Shown here piece by piece: positions 8,218 to 15,509 of a stretch of DNA of 64,000 nucleotides (position 1 is the first letter of the stretch; the number at the start of each line of letters is the position of its first letter). The notes beneath the pieces were generated by a model that ran no database searches, was not told the origin of the DNA, and saw only the letters and a list, made by a program, of their open reading frames with translations. The translations under genes and the position numbers were made by a program. The stretch is from Chersky-840 sp963838775 (lineage in GTDB: Bacteria > Actinomycetota > Acidimicrobiia > Acidimicrobiales > UBA8190): contig CAWISP010000040.1 in assembly GCA_963838775.1 (NCBI GenBank), positions 1 to 64,000 of the forward strand, given 5' to 3'.

Positions 8218-9123
8218 GGTTGGTCCTTCATCAGCAAGAGATTGAAAGACGCGTCTCCTGCAGCGGGATCGATCTCCAGTAGGAAAGCTCGGGGGCAGGG
8301 TTCTCCCGCAACGTCGTCAGGAGGATTCGTGGGGAAGAGCGCTGGCTCCCATTCGTCGACCGAGGAGTCCGCTACGACCTGCACCTCCGGTGGCGCGTTT
8401 ACCACTCGCCACATAAATCCCGAAGAGGGGATTTCTTCGAGTGATAGGACGACACGATCACCTGGGCGAACATCGACCAAGTGGTCCTTCGCTCGATCGT
8501 CCAACCACCAGATGTCGTTGTGCATATCGTCTGGCGTGGAGGTGCCGACGAGCATCTGTTTGACGTCCTTCGGTGGCACCCGCACCCAGCTCGCCACGTC
8601 GCTTTCGCTTGCCAGGCGAGTCGTTGCCAGCTGGCGCGCAGTCGCTGTGTAGCTGGTTCCGAGCCACAGCGATAATGAATAGACATCGATCGGATCCTTG
8701 ACCGTGTTGATCCCGAGGTCGGCGAGGCCAGCCCGAATCAGTCGCCGCGGCATGAGGAACCAGGCGCCGAAGGCTTCTGCTTCCTTCTCATGGTCTGGCC
8801 ACCGTTCTACATCAGTACGAAGAAGGCTCTCCAGGTCGAGGTCGAACTCAGCGGCGTGAGCGAAACGATGATGGCCCAGCTCGTGCCCGGCGGTGTATCG
8901 CTGACGAGTCCGGGGATGCCCAGAATGGAGGAGGATCCCCGGAGTTGCGCCCGGGAGGTATAGGCCAGACACCCTGCCAAGTGGCCGGAATGCCAGAACG
9001 ATGCCCAAGCGACGGACGACATCGAAAACGTCCACCGGACGCTCAAGGTCGATGTCAAGGTCCGAAGTGGAGCTCAGCCGCCAAGACCGCAGCGCGACGA
9101 TGGGCCTCAGCCCAGGAGGTCAC
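8016..9123 (-). CDS. ImmA/IrrE metallopeptidase fused to chagasin-like inhibitor domain (frameshifted)
   Basis: The N-terminal part has the ImmA/IrrE zinc protease signature: HELGHHRFAH, then HEKEAEAFGAWFLMPRRL with the third ligand. The C-terminal ~100 residues carry the three loops of chagasin-family (I42) inhibitors: EIPSSGFMW (for NPTTGYxW), an AGEPCPRAFLLEI strand (GxGG region) and KDQPWDLASSPADRFEVSV (for RPW). The natural start appears to be GTG 9123, overlapping the XRE stop, which reads SWAEAHRRAAVLAAELHFG. That frame then breaks near 9059-9063, and the protease continues in another frame (LDIDLERPVDVFDVV), where GTG 9035 could serve as a start. XRE/ImmA pairs commonly work as repressor plus repressor-cleaving protease. 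Confidence 0.7.
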
Positions 9124-9479
9124 TGAGACTCCAAGTCTTTGTGCTCAAAGCGCTGTAGGAAGAGAGCGAATCGAAGTACCTCGGCCTTCTCTTCGTCACT
9201 CATCGAGCTGGTGGCGCGAGCGAGCGCAGTTATAGCCGGATCACCTGCTGACTCGGCGAAGTCGTCGTAGTCCTCTTGAAGAAAATAGGACACTGGCATA
9301 CGGTAGAGCTCAGCTAGACGCTTCAGTTCGAGACTCTCGACGCGGCGTGTCCCACGCTCGATGTCCGAGATCGCGGAACGTGGAATGCCTGTCTGCTCGG
9401 CCACGAATTGTTGGGAGAGATTGGCGAACTCTCGTGCCTCGCGAAGCTGCTTAGCGAGTTTCATCGCCTCGTCGGCCAT
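9120..9479 (-). CDS. XRE-family transcriptional regulator
   Basis: 119 residues from ATG 9479, which overlaps the ACP stop (TGATG). The N-terminal helix-turn-helix reads LREAREFANLSQQFVAEQTG, IPRSAISDIERGTRRV, followed by LKRLAELYRMPVSYFL. The C-terminal half is acidic and helical (SDEEKAEVLRFALFLQRFE). It is followed directly by the ImmA/IrrE gene, the standard partner that inactivates such repressors. It probably controls this operon through the dyad cluster at 9807-9866. Confidence 0.85.
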   Translation of the reverse strand: MADEAMKLAKQLREAREFANLSQQFVAEQTGIPRSAISDIERGTRRVESLELKRLAELYRMPVSYFLQEDYDDFAESAGDPAITALARATSSMSDEEKAEVLRFALFLQRFEHKDLESQ

Positions 9480-9766
9480 CACGTGGTGCTCAGATCTGCG
9501 ACAAACCGACAAAATGCTGAAACTGACTTCATCGTTTGATGGCCGAGCTTCCGGACGGGAATGCGCAGCCCGGTGACATCTCGGAACTCCTGGAGCACAT
9601 CGAAGAGGTCAAGCGAGTCGATCGGCATTGATGGGCCCTCTCCGAGGAGACGGCGGCGTAAGTCGTCTGGATCCTCGTGCAACAACCTCCCGAGGAGCCG
9701 GAGTATGACCACCTCGACCGCTTCAGCGGTCCAGGTGGTCTCGGACGGTGCCAGAATCACGGCCAT
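9479..9766 (-). CDS. acyl carrier protein
   Basis: 95 residues from ATG 9766, with an AAAGGAGAG ribosome-binding site directly upstream. The 4'-phosphopantetheine attachment site is the Ser of PIDSLDLFDVLQEF, with helix III region LGHQTMKSVSAFCRFVADL. It is the first gene of the nine-gene minus-strand operon and is read divergently from a phosphopantetheinyl transferase gene, which almost certainly activates it. An ACP here implies that an acyl or aminoacyl thioester takes part in the pathway, yet no adenylation or ketosynthase gene is visible in the window. The loading enzyme may be encoded elsewhere. Confidence 0.8.
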   Translation of the reverse strand: MAVILAPSETTWTAEAVEVVILRLLGRLLHEDPDDLRRRLLGEGPSMPIDSLDLFDVLQEFRDVTGLRIPVRKLGHQTMKSVSAFCRFVADLSTT

Positions 9767-9806
9767 GATCTCTCCTTTTTCCTCCGGCAGCGAGGGTCTT
9801 GTCCTC

Positions 9807-9866
9807 TTATCCGACAGGATAGCCGGAAAAGCCGACGAATTCGAGAGAATTGTCGGATAACCCGAC
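9807..9866. promoter_or_regulatory. operator-like dyad cluster between ACP and AcpS genes
   Basis: Arms TTATCCGACA (9807-9816) and TGTCGGATAA (9851-9860) form a perfect 10-bp inverted repeat. Nested inside are TATCC-gaca-GGATA (9808-9821), a CCGACGAATTC/GAATTGTCGG pair around 9831-9856, and GTCGG-N5-CCGAC (9852-9866). The right arm covers the AcpS start codon. The likely ligand is the XRE protein of the operon, giving coordinated repression in both directions (inference). Confidence 0.6.
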
Positions 9867-10245
9867 GACTCGGCGGCCGCCCCTGGTGGGCGTGGATCTC
9901 GTCGAGCCGCAGCGGCTCGCAGAACGACTCGAGGCGAACCCACGCCTGCGAGACACCCTCTTCCGCCCCGGAGAGATCATCTACTGCGATGCTCAAACTG
10001 CACCGATCCAGCACTTCGCCGGGCGGTTCTGCGCCAAGGAGGCCGTCATGAAAGCGCTGGGCTCCGATGGGTGGGATCCCTTAGATGTCGAAGTGATTGA
10101 AGGTGGCGATCGCACCGAGCTCCGGCTCCACGACGACCTTCTCCAGCGGTCCCGCGACCTCGGAGTCGAGGTCACGGTTTCGATCAGTCACCTGCCGTCG
10201 ATGGCTGTTGCGGTTGCGCTGGCGAGGAATGTGAGTTCCGTTTAA
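9850..10245 (+). CDS. holo-ACP synthase (4'-phosphopantetheinyl transferase)
   Basis: 131 residues from TTG 9850; a GTG at 9886 would cut too close to the fold. The AcpS signature is complete: VGVDLVEPQRLAERL with the metal-binding Asp, FAGRFCAKEAVMKALG with the conserved KEAxxK, and a C-terminal VTVSISHLPSMAVAVAL strand. It transfers phosphopantetheine from CoA to the Ser of a carrier protein. The dedicated partner is the divergently encoded ACP. A private ACP/AcpS pair on a mobile island indicates a self-contained biosynthetic pathway. Confidence 0.85.
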   Translation: MSDNPTTRRPPLVGVDLVEPQRLAERLEANPRLRDTLFRPGEIIYCDAQTAPIQHFAGRFCAKEAVMKALGSDGWDPLDVEVIEGGDRTELRLHDDLLQRSRDLGVEVTVSISHLPSMAVAVALARNVSSV

Positions 10246-10379
10246 GAGGAGGGATTTGAGGCGTAGGGCACCTAGGTATCGGTTGAAGCCTCCAGCAGCT
10301 TGAAGTTCCCGGTCCGATGAGCCTTGTACCCTGGCACAAAGTGCGAAACTGAGGTCCAGCTCGGCCCAAGTGACGACTC

Positions 10380-11876
10380 CTAGCGGTTCAATCGCTCTGC
10401 AGGGATCACGTACACCGTTCCTGCCACTGTTCCAACGGACGTGCCTGTTACTTCGATTTCTGCCACCGCCTCCAACCCTTCCAGGGCGTTCCACTCGATT
10501 CGCACCCTGTCAGTATCGAAGACGGAGCCACGACGGGTCGCGGGACTGATCACGATCTCATCGAAAGCGTCTCGTACAGCGGCACGTCGTTCCTCGATGG
10601 AGGCACCTTCCCACCAAGCGTCTAGTTCTTCACGAGTGCCGGGACGGAGCGCAGACCTGCTCTCAAGCACCGTCAGCGCGTCTTTCGCGGCGTGTATCCG
10701 GTTAACCAGTTCCTCCCTGGCAGGCCGCCACTCATTCTGGCCAATCGTCTCATCAACGAATCTGGCACGGTTCAGTCGTTCTAAACGCTGATTGTCAACC
10801 TCGATGGCGGTTCGCAATATTGCAGGGTCTTGACCAGCTGGCAGAGGTTGCGCTTGAGCGTGTGCGAGAAATGAAAGCAGCTGGGCAACCACGTGAGCAT
10901 CTAATCCCTTTTGGGTGATGAAGACTTTGCCACAGCCGTTGGTCTCCGGACGCTTCACGCAGCCATAGTGCTTCTGGTGTACGACGCTCATTCGCTCACC
11001 GCAACCTCCGCAGCGAACGATGCCAGTCAGTAGCCACTTGACGGGTACCTTGTCACCACTCGGGCCAACGGCTCCGATTTTCACCAACAATGCTTCGTGC
11101 CGTTCAGGAGTAATGATCGGCTCCCACGTTCCGGCAGTCTTCATGCCACGGTGAGTGCGCATTCCTGCCAGCGCTGGTGATCGAAGACACTGGCGCAGTC
11201 CGTGTGCCGACCATGGCTTGCCAGCACAGTTCTTACTCTCCGCCGTGAGGACGCCTCGGGCGTTCAGGTCGGTTGCGACGCTGCGAAGACTCTCCCCATT
11301 GATCAGTCGGTCCACCACCTCACGGACGATGGAAGCTTCCTCGGAGATCACCTCATAGCCCTGTGTGTAGCCGAAGAGGCGACGACCACCGACGTGTGGC
11401 TTTCCCTGGGCCGCAGCTGCTTCCCACGCCCTGGCAACGTTCTTCGAGTGCGTCTCTGAGTACTGCTGGCCAACTGAAAACATCAGGGTTGCCACGCCCC
11501 ATCCCATAGCAGATGAGGTGTCAACGTTCTCAGTTACACAAAGGAAGTCCACACCTGCATCCTTGAGGCGACGAACCTCATTGATGTTGTCCAGCGCCTG
11601 ACGGCCAAACCGGTCCAGGCGTTGGACACATATGGCGTCCACCTTCCCAGCCTCGATGTCCGACCAAAGCAGCTGCCAGGCCGGACGGTCGGTCATTTTC
11701 GTCTTATAGCCAGACACGTCGCGGTCGATGTACTCACCGGCGACGAGGTGCCCACGAGCCTCCACGTAGGCCCGGCAGGCAGCGATATGGAGCTCAGGTG
11801 ACTCGGCTTCGCCTGTGCGGTCCAGGGACACCCTGGTGTACAGGGCGACTCGTTTGGGCTGGTCGATAGGTTCCAT
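10380..11876 (-). CDS. large serine recombinase (integrase)
   Basis: 498 residues from ATG 11876. The catalytic resolvase domain shows the nucleophile Ser in VALYTRVSLDRTGE and the arginines of CVQRLDRFGRQ. The recombinase domain follows (GRRLFGYTQGYEV, SLRSVATDLNARGV), then a zinc ribbon (CGGCGERM and YGC with NGCGK) and a coiled-coil region near residues 350-410. This is the phiC31/TP901 type that mediates site-specific integration. It sits at the right end of the island, directly against the interrupted conjugation ATPase, as expected for an integrase next to its attachment site. Confidence 0.93.
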   Translation of the reverse strand: MEPIDQPKRVALYTRVSLDRTGEAESPELHIAACRAYVEARGHLVAGEYIDRDVSGYKTKMTDRPAWQLLWSDIEAGKVDAICVQRLDRFGRQALDNINEVRRLKDAGVDFLCVTENVDTSSAMGWGVATLMFSVGQQYSETHSKNVARAWEAAAAQGKPHVGGRRLFGYTQGYEVISEEASIVREVVDRLINGESLRSVATDLNARGVLTAESKNCAGKPWSAHGLRQCLRSPALAGMRTHRGMKTAGTWEPIITPERHEALLVKIGAVGPSGDKVPVKWLLTGIVRCGGCGERMSVVHQKHYGCVKRPETNGCGKVFITQKGLDAHVVAQLLSFLAHAQAQPLPAGQDPAILRTAIEVDNQRLERLNRARFVDETIGQNEWRPAREELVNRIHAAKDALTVLESRSALRPGTREELDAWWEGASIEERRAAVRDAFDEIVISPATRRGSVFDTDRVRIEWNALEGLEAVAEIEVTGTSVGTVAGTVYVIPAERLNR

Positions 11877-11908
11877 ACCTGGCCAGGATAGTCCCTGAGT
11901 AAATATTC

Positions 11909-11920
11909 GGTGGCGCCACC
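11909..11920. other. 12-bp perfect palindrome at island edge (candidate attachment core)
   Basis: GGTGGCGCCACC lies between the integrase gene and the truncated ATPase. In the ATPase frame, codons from about 11912 onward read like native sequence, while a TAA at 11900 closes the frame further left. Large serine recombinases use partly palindromic sites, so the crossover probably lies here. The partner site is not in the window. Confidence 0.4.
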
Positions 11921-12523
11921 TCGCCAGAGATGAGGCTCGACGCCCCGCTCGTGGTCCTCGACCTCTCGGCGATGTACCACTCGGCAGCGTTGGGGATCCT
12001 CATGACCTGTGCCACGGCGTGGCTGCAGGCGGGACTCGGCAGGTCCGGTACCGCCCCGGGCCTGGGCGCCACAGCCATGGACGAAGACGCCGGGCCCGGG
12101 ACAGACGGCGTGGTCGTCGTCGTCGACGAAGCCTGGGCCATCCTCGCCAACCTGGGCGTGGCGCGCTGGCTCCAGTCGTCGTGGAAGTTGTCGCGTGCCC
12201 GGGGCGTCTCCAACGTCGCGGTGCTGCACCGGCTGTCGGATCTCGACACGACGGGCGCGACCGGGTCCGAACAGGTCGGCTTGGCCCGGGGCCTGCTGGC
12301 CGACTCCGAGACCCGGGTCGTCTACGCGCAACCGCCGGGCGAGCTTGACCGTGCTGCCCCGCTGCTGGGCCTGTCGAGCACCGAGTCGGAGCTGGTGCCG
12401 CATCTCCGACGTGGCGTGGCCCTGTGGAAGGTCGGCACCCGTTCGTTTCTCGTCCATCACCGGCTGTCGCCGCACGAGAAGGCGTTGGTCGACACCGATG
12501 CATCGATGGACGGCCGGGTGTGA
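11912..12523 (+). pseudogene. VirB4/TraC-like conjugation ATPase, C-terminal remnant
   Basis: Only the C-terminal ~200 residues remain, from an apparent ATG 11930. VVLDLSAMYHSAAL and LMTCATAWLQ are followed by Walker B VVVVVDEAWAILAN, the motif-III-like WQLS-type stretch SSWKLSRARGVSNVAVLHRLSDL, and the tail typical of actinobacterial conjugation ATPases of about 490 residues. The Walker A half is absent. Codon use is core-like (very high GC), in contrast to the island on its left. Its stop overlaps the coupling-protein start. I infer that island integration split this gene. Confidence 0.75.
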
Positions 12524-14118
12524 ACGGGCTCGTCGAGGTGGGCGTGGCGGGTCTGTTCGTCGCCGGGTGGCGCCTGCTCGGCATGGCGGCGGGGCGCCCC
12601 CACGCCGGAGGCAGTGGCCCCCTCCCGCCCCAGACGCTTCGCCCGGGGGCGCGCTCGCGACCATCGGTCACGGGTCGCCTTTCCCGCGCCACCTCGGGCG
12701 TCGGCATGTCGTCGAGCGTCGGTCGATGGGACGGGCTCCTCGGCGATCGTCGCGCCGGAGGAGTCGAGCCGGCTCGTTGGGCCACTCGGCGCGACCTGCG
12801 GGGACTGATCGTCGACGGGCCCTGCGCGGGCCGATTGACGCTCGGGGCTGCCCAGCGTCGGCTGCTGGCGGCCGAGCGTGGCCACTCCGTCTTGGTGGTG
12901 GGGCCGACCCAGAGCCGCAAGACCAGTGGCTTCGCGATCCCCGCCATACTCGAGTGGGACGGCCCCGTGGTCGCCGCCTCGGTCAAGTCGGACCTCGCCC
13001 GGCACACCCTGGCGTGGCGCCAGGGGCAGGGACAGGTGTGGGTCTACGACCCCACCGCGTCGACGGGCCTCGCCCCGGCGTCGTGGTCGCCGCTCCAGGC
13101 GTCGGTGACATGGGAGGGTGCGCGTCGCACCGCCGCGTCGCTCACCGAGGTGGCCCGCTCAGCACCGGGAGCGCTCGCCGACGGCGATTTCTGGTATGCC
13201 ACGGCCGCCAAGTTGCTGGCCCCGCTGTTGTTGGCGGCCGCCACGTCGGGCGGGACCATGACAGACGTCGTGCGGTGGGTGGACACCCAGGAGGTGGACG
13301 AGGTGTCCGACGCCCTCAGCGCGCAGGGAGAGCAAGCCGCGTTGCAGGCGGTGCGCGCCGCGTGGGGACGCGACGAGCGGCAGCGGAGCGCCGTCTACAC
13401 CACCACCGAGACGATCGTCGAGGTCTTCGCCGATCCCTCGGTCGCGGCCAGCGAGTCGGCGCCACCCGGTGTGCACAGCGGGGGTTGCGTCGAGCCCACC
13501 CGGTTGCTCGAGGGTCGAGACACCCTGTACCTGTGTGCACCCGCCCACGACCAGCGCCGCCTGCGACCGCTGTTCGCCACGCTCGTGGCCCAGGTCGTCG
13601 AGGCCGCCTACGAACGGGCCGGGCGACGGGGCGAGCCGCTCGATCCCCCGCTCCTCGTCGTGCTCGACGAGGCCGCCAACGTCGCGCCGTTGGCCGAGCT
13701 CGACGTCCTGGCGTCGACCGCCGCGGGTCACGGGGTGCAGCTCGTCACGGTGTGGCAGGACCTCGCCCAACTCCAGGCCCGCTACGGGGCCCGGGCGGGA
13801 AGTGTCGTGAACAACCACCGGGTGAAGGTCTTCCTCTCGGGAATCGCCGACCCCGGCACCCTCGAACACGCCAGCTCGCTCATCGGCGAGACCGAGCTGC
13901 GGACGTCGGCGACGACCGTCGACGGCTCCGGCGGCATGTCGCGTACCGACTCTCCCTCGTTGCGTCGCCTGGCCCCGGCCGACGCCCTGCGTCGCGTCCC
14001 GCCCGGCGACGCCGTCGTGGTGTCGGGACATCTCCCCCCGATCCGCCTACGGCTCCGCCCGTGGCAGGACGACCGGTTCCTGCGAGCCCGCTCCGACACG
14101 ACGCCGACCCGTCCGTGA
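12520..14118 (+). CDS. type IV coupling protein (VirD4/TraG-like)
   Basis: 532 residues from GTG 12520, overlapping the upstream stop as GTGA. An N-terminal hydrophobic stretch (EVGVAGLFVAGWRLLGMA) is followed by Walker A VVGPTQSRKTSGFAIP, the DLARHTL/VYDPT region, Walker B LLVVLDEAANVAPL, and a glutamine-containing motif VTVWQDLAQLQARYG. These proteins are inner-membrane ATPases that deliver relaxosome-bound DNA to the conjugation channel. With the adjoining ATPase remnant it marks an older conjugative element already in the chromosome. No relaxase is visible in the window. Confidence 0.85.
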   Translation: MNGLVEVGVAGLFVAGWRLLGMAAGRPHAGGSGPLPPQTLRPGARSRPSVTGRLSRATSGVGMSSSVGRWDGLLGDRRAGGVEPARWATRRDLRGLIVDGPCAGRLTLGAAQRRLLAAERGHSVLVVGPTQSRKTSGFAIPAILEWDGPVVAASVKSDLARHTLAWRQGQGQVWVYDPTASTGLAPASWSPLQASVTWEGARRTAASLTEVARSAPGALADGDFWYATAAKLLAPLLLAAATSGGTMTDVVRWVDTQEVDEVSDALSAQGEQAALQAVRAAWGRDERQRSAVYTTTETIVEVFADPSVAASESAPPGVHSGGCVEPTRLLEGRDTLYLCAPAHDQRRLRPLFATLVAQVVEAAYERAGRRGEPLDPPLLVVLDEAANVAPLAELDVLASTAAGHGVQLVTVWQDLAQLQARYGARAGSVVNNHRVKVFLSGIADPGTLEHASSLIGETELRTSATTVDGSGGMSRTDSPSLRRLAPADALRRVPPGDAVVVSGHLPPIRLRLRPWQDDRFLRARSDTTPTRP

Positions 14119-14160
14119 CCCGATGGTGGGCGCACCCGCGTCCATCGATACGGTGGAGTC

Positions 14161-15504
14161 ATGACGAGCTCGGAGCCGGCCGCCGGACCCGATCCCGATA
14201 TCGCCGAGTTCGTGGCCCAGCGGACCGCCGAGTACAGCGAGGCGGCGCGCGCCGTGCGCGACCGGGCCGCTGCGGCCGGAACACTCGTGTGGGACCCCTA
14301 TGACCCCGCCTGGGTGAAGGACCCCTATGCGGTGTACGCGGAACTGCGACAGAACAATCCTGTGCATCGAAACGCCTTGGGCTTCTGGGTCTTCACCCGC
14401 CATGCCGATTGTCTGGCGGTGCTGCGCGACCGGCGCTCGAGCAGTGACGGCCGCAACGTCGACGAGACCACCTTTCGCCAGGTGCGCGCCGCCGACGTGG
14501 CCGCACAGCAGGGGCCCGAGGCCATGCTGGCCGAGATGGCGCCGTTTCTGTTTCGGGACCCGCCCGACCACACGCGACTGCGCGGGCTCGTCCAGAAGGC
14601 TTTCACCCCGAGAGTCGTCGAAGGCCTACGTCCCCGGCTCGAGGAGATCTGCGCAGGGCTCCTCGACGACGCCGTGGAGCGGGGCGAGGTCGACCTCGTG
14701 GCTGACTACGCCTACCCATTGCCGGTGCAGATCATCGTAGAGATGCTCGGGGTGCCGGCCGAGGACCACGAACAGTTCCGTGTGTGGTCCCACGCGTTGG
14801 CCCGGGGGCTCGATCCAGACTTCCTGTTACCTCCCGATGCCGTCCAGCAACGGTTGGGTGCCATCTTGTCGTTCGTGCAGTATTTCGCGTCGCTGATCGA
14901 GGAGCGTCGCCAGAAGCCGGGCGACGATCTGCTCACCCGGTTGATCCTGGCCGAGGAGCAGGGCGATGTGCTCACCCAGGCCGAGCTGCTGTCCACCTGC
15001 ATCCTGCTGCTCGTGGCCGGCCACGAAACGACGGTGAACCTGATCTCGGGGGGAGCGCTCGCCCTCATGGAACGTCCCGGCCAGCTTGCCCTCGTGCGCG
15101 ACGACCCCGGAGTCGTGCGCGGTGCCGTCGAGGAGATGCTGCGATTCGTGTGCCCGGTGCAGCTCACCGGACGTGTCGCGCTCGAGGACATGGAGGTGGG
15201 CGGGGCCGCGCTCGCCAAGGGCGAGTTCTCGATGCTGCTCATCGGCTCGGCCAACCGTGACCCCGACGCGTTCGACGACGCGGAGACCTTCGACGTGACC
15301 AGGACCGACAACAACCACCTGGGTTTCGGCTTCGGCATCCACCACTGTCTCGGCGCGCCCCTGGCCCGGCTCGAGGCACAGATCGCCCTCCCGGCCCTGT
15401 TCCGACGGGCGCGCCGGGTCGAGCGCATCACCGACCACCTCTCCTACAAGGAGAACATCGTGCTCCGAGGGCTCGAGGCCCTCCCTGTCCGCCTGTCGGC
15501 CTGA
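14161..15504 (+). CDS. cytochrome P450
   Basis: 447 residues. I-helix LLVAGHETTVN, K-helix EEMLR, and heme-binding GFGFGIHHCLGAPLARLE with the axial Cys are all present. VWDPYDPAWVKDPYAVYAELR is the usual N-terminal P450 segment. No ferredoxin gene is adjacent, so electrons must come from elsewhere. It lies 42 bp after the coupling protein but is probably an independent chromosomal gene. The substrate is not predictable. Confidence 0.93.
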   Translation: MTSSEPAAGPDPDIAEFVAQRTAEYSEAARAVRDRAAAAGTLVWDPYDPAWVKDPYAVYAELRQNNPVHRNALGFWVFTRHADCLAVLRDRRSSSDGRNVDETTFRQVRAADVAAQQGPEAMLAEMAPFLFRDPPDHTRLRGLVQKAFTPRVVEGLRPRLEEICAGLLDDAVERGEVDLVADYAYPLPVQIIVEMLGVPAEDHEQFRVWSHALARGLDPDFLLPPDAVQQRLGAILSFVQYFASLIEERRQKPGDDLLTRLILAEEQGDVLTQAELLSTCILLLVAGHETTVNLISGGALALMERPGQLALVRDDPGVVRGAVEEMLRFVCPVQLTGRVALEDMEVGGAALAKGEFSMLLIGSANRDPDAFDDAETFDVTRTDNNHLGFGFGIHHCLGAPLARLEAQIALPALFRRARRVERITDHLSYKENIVLRGLEALPVRLSA

Positions 15505-15509
15505 GCTCG

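Larger units (their letters stand above)
1..11908. mobile_element. integrative element (right part; left end outside window)
   Basis: The segment has lower GC than the rest of the window, its genes are phage- or defence-like, and it ends at a large serine recombinase that reads inward from the right boundary. Immediately right of the recombinase lies only the C-terminal part of a conjugation ATPase gene, so the element appears to interrupt that gene. The matching N-terminal part and the left attachment site must lie outside the window. The exact crossover is not resolved; a perfect 12-bp palindrome at 11909-11920 is a candidate. The boundary is an inference from the gene truncation. Confidence 0.55.

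Noticed and set aside
12009..14303. 764-codon open frame on the plus strand overlapping the coupling protein
   Set aside because: It is an Arg/Pro/Ala-rich out-of-phase frame kept open by high GC; the coupling protein in another frame has Walker motifs.
14161..15504. Assigning this P450 to the conjugation module
   Set aside because: It follows the coupling protein closely but has no functional link to transfer and no overlap with it.
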